From Pollenia angustigena (Eukaryota; Arthropoda; Insecta; Diptera; Polleniidae), in NCBI GenBank assembly GCA_930367215.1, contig OV884056.1, forward strand, positions 247,903,127-247,967,126: a stretch of 64,000 nucleotides of DNA, in the 5' to 3' direction. Numbering within the stretch: position 1 is the stretch's first letter; each line of letters opens with the position of its first letter. The notes below the pieces were generated by a model, which saw only the letters and a list, made by a program, of their open reading frames with translations, was not told the origin of the DNA and did not search any database. This document shows positions 21,539 to 33,004 of this stretch, piece after piece. A program made the translations under genes and the position numbers.

Positions 21539-22686
21539 CAGTGTGACCATATTAGCTTTTTTCGAGCTAAATTTAGCTTTATTTTTTCCTTTTTAGCTTG
21601 AGATATTTCATTTAGCTTGAAGCTTTTTTTCAGCTTTTTTCAACGATGCATTAAGCTTTTCCTTGCCTTTTTTTGATTTCAATTTCGTGTTTATTTATAT
21701 TTTAAAATAAATAAAACAGTTTATCCGAATAAACTTATGTGTGATTTAGTTAAAAGGGTAATAGTCTGGCAGCGCAGATGAAATCGCTGTTGCAGATTTG
21801 ATTTACTGACATACAAGTGCTGCGAGGGAAAGAATACAAAAGTTACGATATTTTCCAAAAAAAATAAGAATTTTTGTCAAAAGTTATACTTCGAAAAATT
21901 TCTTGAATAAACAGTAAATTTATGTGATTTATAAGAACAAACAACATAAATATTTCTATTCCATATTTCAGTGATAATAGCAAGACCACAAATCAACTAT
22001 TGAACTAAAGCAAAGAATAGAGTAAGTTTTACGCCTACTTTTCGTTTATAGTCACTACAGTTTTTAGCCACATTAGCGATATATTACAATTTATCTGTTT
22101 TTTTGTCGTTATTAGTAAATTAAATATAAAGGATTTACGTGATAGTCTATTTAACGATGAAAATATATTTGCCACATACTTATTTCTTCTATAAGCAGGC
22201 ACCAAGAGTAAGTAAAAGTAAATCGAATTATGGGCGTTATAGTTACATTAGCAAAACATTCTACGTTCTTTGTAATTTTCGAAGACTCAAACCATTAAAA
22301 GAAATAAGAATTAAATCGTTTATTTTTTTTATCATGAAAAAATTAGTTTTTGGCTTAGGCATCAGAAAAAAAGATCTTGTTTGACCTTCTTATGAGTGTT
22401 GTTGTCGTGGTCGAAATATAGTCGTTTTTATAAGTTGGTACCTCGAACATTTTGGTCAAGCTTTTTTTGGATTTTTTTTTCGTTTTTTATATAATTATTC
22501 TCAACTATAATTACATAAGCAATACTTAATCTATAAAAAATATCGAAATAATTAAAAGTTACTACAAGAAGCTGTACAAAAAAATTTAGCTTTATTTTTT
22601 GGCTTTAAATTTCCTTCTTTAGCTTTTTTTTAGCTCTATTTCAAACATGATTTAGCTTTATATTTTTAAAAAATCTGGTCACACTG
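21539..22686. mobile_element. hAT-type non-autonomous element (1148 bp)
   Basis: Perfect 8-bp target duplication CTTAGCCG at 21531-21538 and 22687-22694. Inverted ends CAGTGTGACCA. An 8-bp duplication and CAG-type termini are diagnostic of hAT. Both ends carry many TTTAGCTTTA/TAGCTTTTTT motifs, the clustered subterminal repeats that hAT transposases bind. No transposase frame inside. Confidence 0.9.
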
Positions 22687-22759
22687 CTTAGCCGTCATGT
22701 TTTCAGTTTTTAGGAGTGGAAGGAAATTAAATGGAATTCTCTTTTCCCTTCACACCTAA

Positions 22760-23098
22760 AGGGCCAAATGCACTTGTCAAATGCTTGTCCAGCAAGCGAA
22801 TTCACTCGTGTACGTGTGCTGTACGAAATATTCACCGTCATATCTACATTTTTTGATTTTTAATCCAGCATCGTCGGTGTGACACTTAGTGCCGGTTCAC
22901 ACACGTCAAGTTTCACTCGTCAAGTCTTGAGTTTTTAGGAGAGAAGGGAAAAGAGAATGCCACTTCTTTTCCGCTCTCTCCTAAAAACTCAAGACTTGAC
23001 GAGTCAAACTTGACCTGTGTGAACCGGCACTTACTAACACATTTTTACTAATACTACCACAATGCTTGAAGAGTATTTTGATCAGTGCATTTGGACCG
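22760..23098. mobile_element. PIF/Harbinger-like MITE (AGGGCCAAATGCAC), itself interrupted
   Basis: TAA at 22757-22759 and 23099-23101. Ends AGGGCCAAATGCACTTG and, inverted, CGGTCCAAATGCACTGA. The sequence CCTAA/AAGCTCAAGAC across the site matches the uninterrupted host MITE. A fragment of the same family is at 14250-14375. It is interrupted at 22889-23030. Confidence 0.75.
22889..23030. mobile_element. PIF/Harbinger-like MITE (GTGCCGGTTCACAC), 142 bp
   Basis: TTA at 22886-22888 and 23031-23033 flank a foldback whose arms are almost fully complementary (GTGCCGGTTCACAC through TTTTTAGGAGAGA). The 3-bp TTA/TAA duplication is the rule for PIF/Harbinger MITEs. This is the youngest element of the nest. 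Confidence 0.85.
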
Positions 23099-23150
23099 TA
23101 AAAGCTCAAGACTAGACAGCTAAAACTTGAATAGTTTGAACCAGTACTAA

Positions 23151-25048
23151 CTGTTGACATAAGCCATACGCAATCTGCGCTGTTGTCGTTGACGATTTAT
23201 TCTCGCTGTGCCTTATTTGTTGTGATTTTATATTGCCATGCAATCCACATCCTTGGGGATGTTTTAAAGACGTGGCGAACTGGGTTATTTTATTTATTTT
23301 GATGTGTACGTTTTGTCAAGTTGTGTTGTATTGTTTTTATAACTTGTTGAAAGTCACATATGTTACATTCTACAACAAAACTTTGTTTAAAATAAAAACA
23401 AAAAATCTCTTAATTTGTTTTTCAAGAGAACTTAAAGGCGAGCGCATGTCCTGTTTGGTTACATGGGTTTATTCACTTCTAGATTCTCAAAATTACTTTG
23501 AAAACGAATAAATTTGTATAAACAATTTTAGTTTTTGCGTGACTTTCGTGGTGTTGACAACAAGTTTAATGGAAGAAAAAAGTCTGGTTAAATTTTAGAA
23601 ATAATTAATTTCGAAATGTTTTCTAATTGGAAATAAATGAAAATTATAGTGCTTTTGAAATACATACGTACATATTTACATCGCTTCAATAAAAATTTAA
23701 TAGAAAAATAATGAAAAGTTTCTTTATTTGTATTAAAAATTTTCTATTAATTGTCTTTGTTTGTACATAACAATATACACTTGAGTGTATACATACATAC
23801 ATACAAATGTATTTAATTGTATATTTACATTGTATATGTACCTTTGTATACAATTTTCTACACAGGTAAATAAATCCATAAAAAGTTTAAAACTACATTT
23901 GTGTGAGTGTGCGTGTATGTGTGTTTGTGTAGGAGTATTTTGTGTTCATATACAAACACGAACATTTCAGTGACGCCGCCGGTATTTGTTTTATTTCCAA
24001 ATTATCTTTCGTTAAAAATAAGACAGTGATAATAAAGACGACGCCAACTATAAAATAAAAATAAATACAAAGAAAATCTAAGAGAAGTATCAAACCGTGT
24101 TTCCCAGTGTGCTTCAAGTTTGTAAGTCTTAACAACCACAAATACAAAGAAAGCAAACCTTTCACATGCAAAAAGGAAAACGTCTTTCTCTTGGCAGATG
24201 ACAAATTAACCGCGCTGACAACCCCTTGTTAAACAACGAGAACAAAACAATTGTGTTGGGTAGAAAACCATCATCATCACCGCAAATGAAATGTTCCAAT
24301 AGATTTGAACTTTAAGTCTAATGTGTATGTATTTGTTCACTTATTTATTTATTTAAGTTTGCTTAAATGTGTTAGTATTGTATTATTCTCCTGTTGTTTA
24401 TTTAAGTACCCCTTTTCACGCTACAAGTCGTTGCTAAGTTTTATTTATTCTTCTTAAAATACAACAAAGTGGATTCAACTAAGACCTTCCAGGTCAAGAG
24501 TTTCCGAAATTTGTTTGAAGTTATAAGTTAAATAGTTGTGATTAGCGTTGTTGGCTTTAAAAAAGTAAACTTTTGCAGTGTAAAATAAAGAAATGAAATC
24601 GTACATGAGCAAAATTACAATCGAATAAATCCAAAATCTTAAATAAAATTCTTTTTCTTAAAATCATTTCGACAATGATACACGCAGAGAAAAATATTTA
24701 AATAAATGGCCACGAAAACTATAATATTTTAAGAGAGTTTTTTTGCGGAAGGACTTGTTATTTAAAATATGGTTTCAACAAGATTATTATTTAATTAATC
24801 TTCCATTAGAAACCGTAACACATTATTGCTGCAAATGGTCATTTCATTGTTTCATTTTTTGCGAATGCTAGTGCGGATGAAATAAATACAAATAAGCAAA
24901 GAGTTTGCGAATAGGAATTCGAAACCGATCATTCTCCACACCACTTAAAAGCCAGATCCGCCTCAAAGCCAGATTCACAATGATAGCAACATTTTCACTG
25001 GGTGTTTATAGTGAAAGAAACATCTATTTTTAACAAGCACATACATTA
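23151..25048. other. Gene-free AT-rich DNA with a TG-rich microsatellite
   Basis: An imperfect TG/GTGTAT microsatellite lies at about 23898-23935, and TACA repeats near 23795. No gene, RNA or transposon end recognised. Confidence 0.5.
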
Positions 25049-25313
25049 CACAGCCCGACAAAATTAAAAAATATTTAGAAATTTAGAAATTTTATAACCT
25101 TTCACTAGAAAAAAAGAATTACATAATCCCTTTAAAATTCTTGAAGATATTTGCATTTCAGTCACATCATCTTTTTTAAAAACACAAATAAGCTATATCA
25201 TGAAAACTAGAGCTGATAGAGACAACTGATTACAGATTTGAATTCAGCGCACCAAAATTAACTAGAATCAGTTGATAAATTCAAAGAAGCAAATTGAGTG
25301 TTGGCCTGTGAAT
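25049..25313. mobile_element. CACAGCCCGACA element, deleted copy (265 bp)
   Basis: Left end CACAGCCCGACAAAATTAAA, right end TGTTGGCCTGTG (inverted CACAGGCCAACA). It is a shortened version of the copy at 33005-33613: both share ATTTGCATTTCAGTCACATC, CATGAAAACTAGAGCTGATA and GAATCAGTTGATAAATTC, while the part between is missing here. Target duplication unclear. Confidence 0.7.
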
Positions 25314-26310
25314 TATCTTTATAAAAACAGATATCTGCATTAAAATTGGTTGCGATTTAGACGTATAAAAATTTTTTTACCTAAAATGGGATCTAAGGTA
25401 AATTATAGACCGAATATCACAAAATTGCATAACATTTTTTCTGGCCATATAAAGCTAAGTTGGAAGAAAGTTTACCGCAATATCTATATCTGCTACGGTT
25501 TTAGGCGTATTTAATTATTTAACAAGAGTGGGCTTTATATGGGGCCTAGGGTATATTATGGACCGATCTTCACGAAATTTTACAGTGTCATTTCAAGTCC
25601 TATAGAACTGTGACGTACCAAATTTTGGTATGATAGCATTATTTTTTACGGTTTTAGGCATACTTAACTGTTTTCCGGGAGTAGGGTTTATATGGGGCCT
25701 AGGATAAATTATAGACCGATCTTCACGAAACCTTACATTATCATTTCTTGTCCTATTAAACTGTGACGTGCCAAAAATTGTTATGCTAGCAGTGTTAATT
25801 AGGGTTTTAGGCGCACTATACTGTCTTCCGGTAGTAGGGCTTTTATGGGGCATAGGGTAAACTATAAACAGATCTTCCCGAAACTTTACAGCGTGTTTTC
25901 CAGTCGAATAAAACGAATTTTTGCAAAATCTTATATCATTCTGTGCATTTTTTCACTATTTATGTTAGTTTTTGTAACACAATTATCAATTTTTTTAGGT
26001 GGTGGTTCCACATTTTGATTCATAGCTCTGAGCTTACTGGATTTCAATCCCAAACTGCTTAGGATAACTACAAGCAATTTGACACCAAGTTTGTTTATTT
26101 CTTTTGAGTTTTTCGAAAGTGAGCGTGTTTTCAACAGTTGGACAGATGGACACCGGACAGACAGACGGACATGGCTTAATCGACTTAGAATTACTCAAGG
26201 ACCCAGAATATATATACTTTATGGGATCTGAGATGAATAATAAAACAGTTTAACACGGAATGACAAACTTAGTATACCCTCTTCACAACTAATTGGGGTG
26301 GAGGGTATAA
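25314..26310 (+). repeat. Family B repeat with 153-bp tandem units
   Basis: The motif GAYCTTC recurs at 25565, 25718 and 25871, exactly 153 bases apart. Each unit includes TACGGTTTTAGGC, TTTTCCGGGAGTAGGGTTTA and a GGGGCCTAGG-like block. The 3' part (TTCCACATTTTGATTCATAG ... ACCCAGAATATATATAC ... GGGGTGGAGGGTATAAA) matches other copies. Because 153 is a multiple of 3, a minus-strand frame stays open across units (25593-25853); it has no recognisable domain. Confidence 0.8.
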
Positions 26311-27056
26311 AAACATTGGCAGATTTTACTTCAAAACTAATAAAAGTTGTTATAATATCTACAATTTTCTAATTTGATCAAGTAGAAGAGGATTGATTTA
26401 ATTTTTAAAAAAACTTCAGTTACATTTTTGTTGAAAAAAAAAAAAAAAAAAAAAAAACGAAATTTATAGGAGCATTTTACTGTCACATACAGACAAATTC
26501 ATATTCATTAAAATTATACTAGCATTTAACCCTATATACATAGTTCTAGTCAACCAACCTTTGAAATTGTTTAATTTAAATGAAAATTCCAGCGAACATA
26601 TTACACAAGCAGACTAACTTTTGAAAAAGCAAATTATTACTAGGGACCAAGTTTGCTGATTTTGAAAAAAATATGTTTTTATATTTTGTCAAATACAGAA
26701 AAATCGCGTCACGTACAGGACATTTAAACGTATGTAAATATATCTACAAAATAAACAGGAAGCAATGGTCGAACACAATTTTTTCTACGAATAAGCAATA
26801 TTTTCTGCACTTGACGACTTTTCAATGCTGATGCAGACATAATTTTTTCAAAAATTTCCAAAGATGGTACATAAATTACAAGAGTTTTTTAAACTTATCG
26901 AGCAGCCAAAAGTCTTTGGCTGATTGGATGATCGATTTGGCTCACTATTTTCTCTCTAACAACTTATTTTCCGCCAATTCCATCTATCATACAGAAGGCT
27001 TCCCGTAAAAATTGCTTCTTTAACCTTTTCTAAAAGGCTTCCCGTAAAAATTGCTA
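26311..27056. other. Gene-free DNA; poly(A) run and short direct repeat
   Basis: A run of about 23 A with flanking A-rich bases at 26435-26457. AAGGCTTCCCGTAAAAATTG occurs twice, at about 26996 and 27034. No gene recognised. Confidence 0.5.
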
Positions 27057-27565
27057 CACGAAAACTGCTGTAATTTTTTTTTCCTAAGTACCGTTTTTTA
27101 GATAACGGTACTTTTGTGTTTTTCGGTGTATGGTCCCACTGGTCATATGAAATATCTGGAATATTTTATTTCTTAACAAAATAGTATATTTAATTACCAA
27201 CATTTTAAGCGTAATTTGAAAAAAATCGGATGAAAAAGAAAGTTTTTATTAAGGATTTTGTGGAACGACAATATCTTCATCTCATATAAAATTTCGTTTT
27301 TTTTAATACGTTAAAACTGATGGATTTAAAAAACACGGAATTTTATATGAGATGAAAATATTGTCGTTCCACAAAATCCTTAATAAAAACTTTATTTAAC
27401 TTTATGGAAAAGGCATTCGATTACCTTTCCAACGATATGCCATTTATTGCGATCGGACTTTTTGGTTGGGCTCCACAAGGGTTTGAGTGGGGCCATACAC
27501 CGAAAAACACAAAAGTACCGTTATCTAAAAAACGGTACTTAGGAAAAAATAAAACGATTTTCGTG
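27057..27565. mobile_element. Large foldback element (509 bp)
   Basis: Outer arms 27057-27140 and 27487-27565 (CACGAAAA ends, core CCTAAGTACCGTTTTTTAGA) and inner arms 27237-27294 and 27340-27397 (core AAGGATTTTGTGGAACGACA) are inverted copies about a shared centre near 27316. The stretches between outer and inner arms have diverged. Left flank TA, right flank TT; the target duplication is uncertain. Confidence 0.8.
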
Positions 27566-27702
27566 TTCAGGAGGTCCCAATTAACTTATCTAGGCATGTA
27601 GTTTCTTGGTATTTTTTTTGGCTGTAAACCAGTGTAATATAAAATAAACTTTTTCAAACTTCGACCTACCCACGGTGACCTCATTATACTGTAATAGTTT
27701 GA

Positions 27703-28530
27703 ATTTTTTTTTTTTTTTTGTAGTAATCAGTAGTATTTATTATACTTTAAATTATACTGATAATTATAATTTTACAATTTTTTCATACATTTTCTTGAAA
27801 TACATTATTTCAAACAAATTGTGCAATTTTTTTTTTAAATATATTAGTATTTATTTCCGATTTAACGCTATTTGGTAGTGGGTTATATAATTTTAATCCC
27901 TTAAAGAAAAGTGATCTTTGCATTGCTGTTGTTGTCACCCTTTGCAGTCTAAAGTTATCTGAGTTCCTTAGATTGTATGGCTGTACCTCTCCTACGTAAT
28001 TAATTTGATCGATTAGGTAGTCAGGAGCATTTCCCATCCTCATTTTTTGAACAAACGTTATTGTATGTATGTATGTTCCAGTCTCTGTTGTATATTGAGC
28101 CATCTTAGCGCATCAAGCATTAACTTTATATGGGTAAATCTGTTACATTTTAAAAAAGAACGTATGGCCTTGTTTTGAAGTTTTTGTAGTCTTTCTAATT
28201 GGCTTGTTGTGCAGCAAGTATATAAAATTGTAGATCCAAATTCAAAATGTGGTTTGACCATGGTGTTGTACATATTTATTGCTGTTATTGCCGATACTTT
28301 ATTTCGCACCCTTTTAAAAAACCCAATTTTTTTGCCGATATTCAACATGTTGTTTTAATTTTAAGTCTTTATCAATTATAAAACCAAGATATTTAATTTG
28401 TTTATCTTTTTTAATAGTTTCGTTATTTATTTTAAAATTTAAGTTACTGTTCATGTTTATTTCCATTAGTTTGGTTTTTTTTCATTTAATTTTAATATAT
28501 TTATTTTCAGCCAGTAATAGAAATGGGAAC
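27703..28530 (-). pseudogene. 5'-truncated non-LTR retrotransposon, reverse transcriptase C-terminus
   Basis: Minus-strand copy ending in an A-run (T17 at about 27703-27719), the tail of a target-primed insertion. Coding parts in order: WLKINILKLNEKKTKLMEI near 28510-28450 (the region after the catalytic YADD), IKYLGFIIDKDLKLKQH, GKKIGFFKRVRNKVS and LQNKAIRSFLKCNRFTHI (within 28058-28348), then a second frame at 27810-28103 with GEVQPYNLRNSD and a stop. Frames change near 28330 and 28090. The catalytic part was never copied in, as expected of 5' truncation. Clade not assigned. Confidence 0.85.
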
Positions 28531-30455
28531 TCTATTAATTGAAGACAACCGACCGCGATTTCTTCCTAATCATTTTATTTTGCCCTTAATAGTTCATAAA
28601 TTTCACAATTTCATCAATAATATGTTTAAAATAATATTCTGATAACTTTATTAAAGTATTTTGATTCTATTTTAATACTTCAAAAAAAAAAAAAAATATA
28701 TAAATTTGCTTGTGGGGTTTTTTCTTTATTAATCAACAGTCATTTTAATCATCTCGAATGTTATGTTAAAGGCTTTGTTAAGCTAAATCAAATCAAAGCC
28801 TGATTAAAATATACAAATTTGGCTTAAAAGCCATAAACCGTTCAATAAAATAACCACAATACTAATTTAATCAAATTAATTATTTTTAAAAATATAAAAA
28901 AAAATATTTGGCACACACATTCATATCTACTAGAGTAGAGTTATGCCAAATATAAAGCACTTTTGCAAAATATTTTTTTTTTTTTTTTGTATGGCACCTT
29001 CACAAACAATGTCTCTGTGCTAAAATATTTATGACAATAACTTAAATTGACCATTGGTCCCTTATAAGCTTTTTATTTATGTTTTTACAACAAATTTTGC
29101 AATACTTAAAACGTTTTGAATAAAACATTATCAACATCAAAACAAAGATAATGTCAATAGTTACTTTTTGTTGTTCATAAAGTTCTAAAGAAAATATCCT
29201 AAAATATATATGTATATTAGGGAAACAGCTTTTTTACAATTTTTGAACATATCAAAATGGCCCTATCCATACCATGTAGTGCATAAAAAATACAATAAGA
29301 ACTGCATCTTTAGATTTTCGATATCGTTAAAAAAGGTTCCGCGTTAAATGCAATTAAGTTTGGGATCAGTAGTAATGCATTTTCACTTACACCATAAACA
29401 GTTTATAAGTTGTTTATGGTGATAAGCTAGTTTGTGAAACCTGTTTATCCATACAAACCATAAACAGGTTTGTAACTAGCTTTTGAGATAAACTAGTTAC
29501 AAACAACCGATTTTTGCTAATGCAACTCTTTTTTTTTTCAAAATTTTATATGTGGCCGTTGGTACAACATTTGGTTTTCAGATCATTGTTACAATAAAAA
29601 TGACTTCGAAGCCTGAAACAAATCATTATCGGGCTTTACTAATGCTCATATATGCGTTCTAAGACATTGTGTGCAAGATTAATCAAGAATTCCAAAAACA
29701 CAACGCAGCAACAGTTGTGCGGATCGCGCCATCAAAGTCGTACAAGATATATTTCCCCCAATGCAAATCAACACGAACTCTTAATCTAAACGTAATTTCA
29801 CTTAACAAAGATAGTTTTTAGATTGTAATTTTGATTATAATCATATAATTACATTAAGAAATGTAAATAATTATAAAATAAAAAATTTTGAAAAAATAAT
29901 TAAAAAATTTAAAAGGCTTTCAGAAATCGGCTTCGACGCGAAACGTTTTTGTTCCGAAATGACCACAGGAAACATTTTTCGATTTCAGCACAACATCGGC
30001 TACAGCGTGGTGATAGGGCCTTATTTTGGTTGTACCCCTCATGTATATAAGTATATTAGCGTAGCTGTTGGTTGTATGGAGAATTTTTTTTGATTTCTTA
30101 TATTCTCCCCCCACCCCCCAAATCGGTTCAGTTTTATGTAAAAAAATATACAAAAAAATTTCATAGCGATAAGTTGTGTTTTAGGGGGGGCGTTCGCCCC
30201 TCAAAGTTTGCCTTCAAGTCCATTTATTCAATTGTAATTTGTTTGCATATGACTATCTCTTTAAAACTCGCACTGCTTTTTATCACTTACTCATGTGTAG
30301 TGCGAGTTGCAAGTCAGTGCGAAATTGTGGTACATTATGTTTCAAAAAAAAACTTCGCATTTTCGCATTCTTGCAAGACTAAAAATGGCAACGTGAATTA
30401 CTCTATTTTATTTACATGTAAACACATTTGTAAACACAGCAAAATGAGAAATTAA
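28531..30455. other. Gene-free DNA with foldbacks
   Basis: 29390-29515 contains stacked inverted repeats (CATAAACAGTTTATAAG..., then AAGCTAGTTTGTGAAACCTG with its inverted partner ATAAACAGGTTTGTAACTAG). AACTCGCACTGC and its complement flank about 30265-30308. No gene recognised. Confidence 0.5.
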
Positions 30456-30456
30456 A

Positions 30457-30728
30457 AGGCCTTATATCTGTGGTTTTCATGGGCAACCGCGTGTGTCTAT
30501 TTTTTCGATTTTAAATTGTTGATAACATATTGCTTAATTTAAAGCGCTCTTTATATTTTTTTAAAACAGATAGACCCATTGCGATGTTTTAACCCAATTA
30601 CAAAGTTCAAAAGGTGCAATATCTAACCCATAGTTTGCTCTAGAATGGTTTTTTCGGCTCTCCTGAAAAATTTTATTTTAAGACATACGTGGGCCCATGA
30701 AAACCACCGAATATATGAATATGTGGCC
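30457..30728. repeat. Short inverted-repeat element, AGGCCTTATAT family
   Basis: GGTTTTCATGGGC at about 30471 and its complement at about 30691, with AGGCCTTATAT and ATGTGGCCTTAT as outer ends. Only the GGTTTTCATGGGC pair is well matched; no clear target duplication. Confidence 0.5.
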
Positions 30729-31714
30729 TTATTGATCATTACTTTCTGTCTAGGGTAATCTAGTTTAGTTATTATACATATATTTGATTTTTACAGCAAG
30801 ACTTCCAAAAAGGGTTTTCTGAAACTTAATCTGTTCGATTGTTTTCTTTTTTGCTGGGAGAGAAAGCTTAATAATCGACCCACTTAAAGGCATTCGCGTC
30901 CACTTCCTAAAGATCAAAAACTGATTTCTTATGGCTACAAAAATTATTCTAACATTCCTCTCTAAACGATTATTTTTCCGTATTTCCATAACGGTGTAAA
31001 TACACACTCTTTTTTCAAGTGTGTATTAATACCACAGTCAGATTGTTTTAAACTGATAGCGGGAGAAAATATGACAATAAAAATGCTGTGCTAAACAAGA
31101 AATATGAGATTCGGTTTCGTTGGTATCCACAAGCCTCGTTAGCCAACCGTTGCTGTAACTGTAATGTAATAAAACGTACCGTACCGTACTGTTTGCACGT
31201 TTGAGCACTTAAAGAACATGTTAGAATGTGTCATCTGTTTTTCATATAGACAAACAAGTAAAGAATTAGGATTCATAACAAAACATACACAGCGATGGGA
31301 ATTAAAAAAATTCATGTGCAGAAAAAGTACAAAGTCATTTAAATGAAATTAAAACAACATTTTGTTTATGTATAAATACATAAATAATTTAATATTTTAT
31401 ATTTATATAAAAGATGTACATTAAAACAATATATATTTGAGCATACATATATATAATGTAGGATTTTATTGGCCGTATAAAAAGTGTTCCATTACTACAA
31501 CTTTACTTTAGCCTACCAGTTTTGCGATTCATCATACACCCAATCCTGTTTTTACACGGTAGATAAGTATCCTGCATATAATATTGAAAAAAGTAATGAA
31601 ACAGTGGGAATATATCAAATGACGTTAAAAATTTGATAAACAAAAACCAATAGCAGCTTCTCACAGTGTGATTAATGCGTTATCATCCGCTTTGTTCAAA
31701 AATTAAATTCTTTT
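30729..31714. other. Gene-free AT-rich DNA
   Basis: No gene, RNA or structured repeat recognised; TATATA-rich stretches near 31380-31455. Confidence 0.45.
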
Positions 31715-31870
31715 AGTTCAAATAGAAACTGGGAATTATTTCCTTCCGAAGGTTACTTTATATTATATTCAACGTTTTTTAATTTTTCGAATTTATTCTA
31801 TGAGCTAAATTTCAGTTATGTATTTTATAAAGCTTTTTTGTAATAGTTCTATTCCATCAATTTTTCAGAA

Positions 31871-32056
31871 ATGACTTTATACACTACCAGACTATTATAT
31901 TGTATTTTCTTTTTACATTTTACCTTAGCCTTCCTTTGGAAAGCAATGAGGTATATTGAATGTACAGAAAAATTTACAATTATTAGACACCAGCAGAATG
32001 TAATGAATTTTCTGGCCCGCTACGGCCTTCGTCAGCATTACAAAAAAGTTTTATAA
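31871..32056 (+). CDS. Unassigned 61-residue ORF, copy 1
   Basis: I do not recognise this protein. It has an N-terminal hydrophobic stretch (residues about 8-24, LLYCIFFLHFTLAFLW) that could be a membrane segment, then a charged part (RYIECTEKF, RHQQN) and ARYGLRQH. ATTTTTCAG lies 3-11 bases before the ATG, resembling a 3' splice site, so it may be an exon rather than a complete gene. The last residues (YKKVL) come from the adjoining inverted segment and differ from copy 2. Within the shared 55-56 codons the two copies differ at three bases, all changing an amino acid. An old mobile-element piece is the main alternative. Confidence 0.3.
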   Translation: MTLYTTRLLYCIFFLHFTLAFLWKAMRYIECTEKFTIIRHQQNVMNFLARYGLRQHYKKVL

Positions 32057-32204
32057 AATACATAACTGAAATTTAGCTCATAGAATAAATTCGAAAAATT
32101 AAAAAATGTTGAATATAATATAAAGTAACCTTCGGAAGGAAATAATTCCCAGTTTCTATTTGTTAAAATAATTGAGTTAAATACATTCAATTTATAAAGT
32201 AACA

Positions 32205-32393
32205 CTATCCAGTGAGACACAAAGAATGCTGACGAAGGCCGTAGCGGGCCAGAAAATGCATTAAATTCTGCTGGTGTCTAATAATTGTAAATTTTTCTGT
32301 ACATTCAATATACCTCATTGCTTTCCAAAGGAAGGCTAAGGTAAAATGTAAAAAGAAAATACAATATAATATTCTGGTAGTGTATAAAGTCAT
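32205..32393 (-). CDS. Unassigned 62-residue ORF, copy 2 (inverted)
   Basis: Inverted copy of the ORF at 31871-32056. Differences are L to I early on, V to L and N to H near HQQN, plus a different end (SLCLTG) where the duplication stops. The upstream AG next to the ATG is CCGAA here instead of CAGAA, so the splice-site-like motif is lost. No homolog is recognised. Confidence 0.3.
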   Translation of the reverse strand: MTLYTTRILYCIFFLHFTLAFLWKAMRYIECTEKFTIIRHQQNLMHFLARYGLRQHSLCLTG

Positions 32394-32500
32394 TTCGGAA
32401 AAACTGAAGGAATAGAACTATTACAAAAAAGCTTTATAAAATACATAACTGAAATTTAGCTCATAGAATAAATTCGAAAAATTAAAAAATGTTGAATATT

Positions 32501-32935
32501 CTTTTAGTTCTTTCGAAATTAATAAACTGGCAGTTGATGTTATTTAATAACTCTAAGAATTATATTCATGCCAAATATTTTGGATAGAAATTTTTAAATT
32601 TCCCACCTTTAAAATCCCAAGAATTTTTAACAATATTTTCCCGTAAATCCCTGGGCATTTGTTTTTCAATTATAGACAAAAATATAATGGTCATATACAT
32701 TCTACCTAAGGTATTGATTTCTTATTTATTCTATCAATTTAATAAGCTGCTATCTTGATATGTATTTCTATTTTTTTTAGCTCGGCCGTTTTGGGTCAAA
32801 GCAATTATAGTTCGACACATGTTTTCTCTCGTGTCTTTTTTCATGTTTCACACCGACCATTTTCTTGCTGTAGTACGTTGCGTATAAGTTATGTACTCTT
32901 GGGGTCCGTTGTAGTGATGTTTCGAATAACAGTTT
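32501..32935. other. Gene-free DNA
   Basis: No gene or structured repeat recognised; a 67-codon plus-strand frame at 32755 has no recognisable domain. Confidence 0.45.
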
Positions 32936-33004
32936 TTGTACCCACACCACAATATTGAAGAGGGTATTATGCATTTGTGCTGATGTTTGTAACGCCTTAA
33001 AATA

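Larger units (their letters stand above)
21508..23147. mobile_element. Old PIF/Harbinger-like MITE split by two insertions
   Basis: Left end GTGCTGGTTCACACTCTTCA (21508), right end complement of GTACTGGTTCAAACTATTCA (to 23147). Right flank TAA (23148-23150); left flank CAA, a probable mutated TAA. It is an older relative of the complete 142-bp copy at 22889-23030. Removing the insertions at 21539-22686 and 22760-23098 leaves a short foldback of the same family, with TTTTTAGGAG...CTCAAGACTAG in the expected places. Confidence 0.7.
31715..32500. repeat. Complex inverted duplication (order P-Q-p-u-q-p)
   Basis: Segment P (31715-31862) then Q (31863-32038). Then an inverted P (32039-32166), about 55 bp of unique DNA, inverted Q (about 32223-32396) and a second inverted P (to about 32497). 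Copies are about 98 percent identical over Q. The P-Q junction is the same in both outer copies, so P-Q was duplicated as an inverted unit, with a third P inserted between the arms. High identity implies a recent event. Confidence 0.85.

Noticed and set aside
23785..23973. 62-codon frame over the TG microsatellite
   Set aside because: It is a translation of simple repeats.
25593..25853. Minus-strand repeat frame as a real gene
   Set aside because: A tandem repeat of length divisible by three keeps frames open automatically, and no start or domain is visible; kept only as a finding.
26435..26457. Poly(A) run as a retrotransposon tail
   Set aside because: No coding or repeat sequence of a retrotransposon could be seen next to it; also true of the A run at 52321.
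30072..30455. 127-codon frame preceded by a C-rich stretch
   Set aside because: No domain, no splice or start context; low-complexity start.
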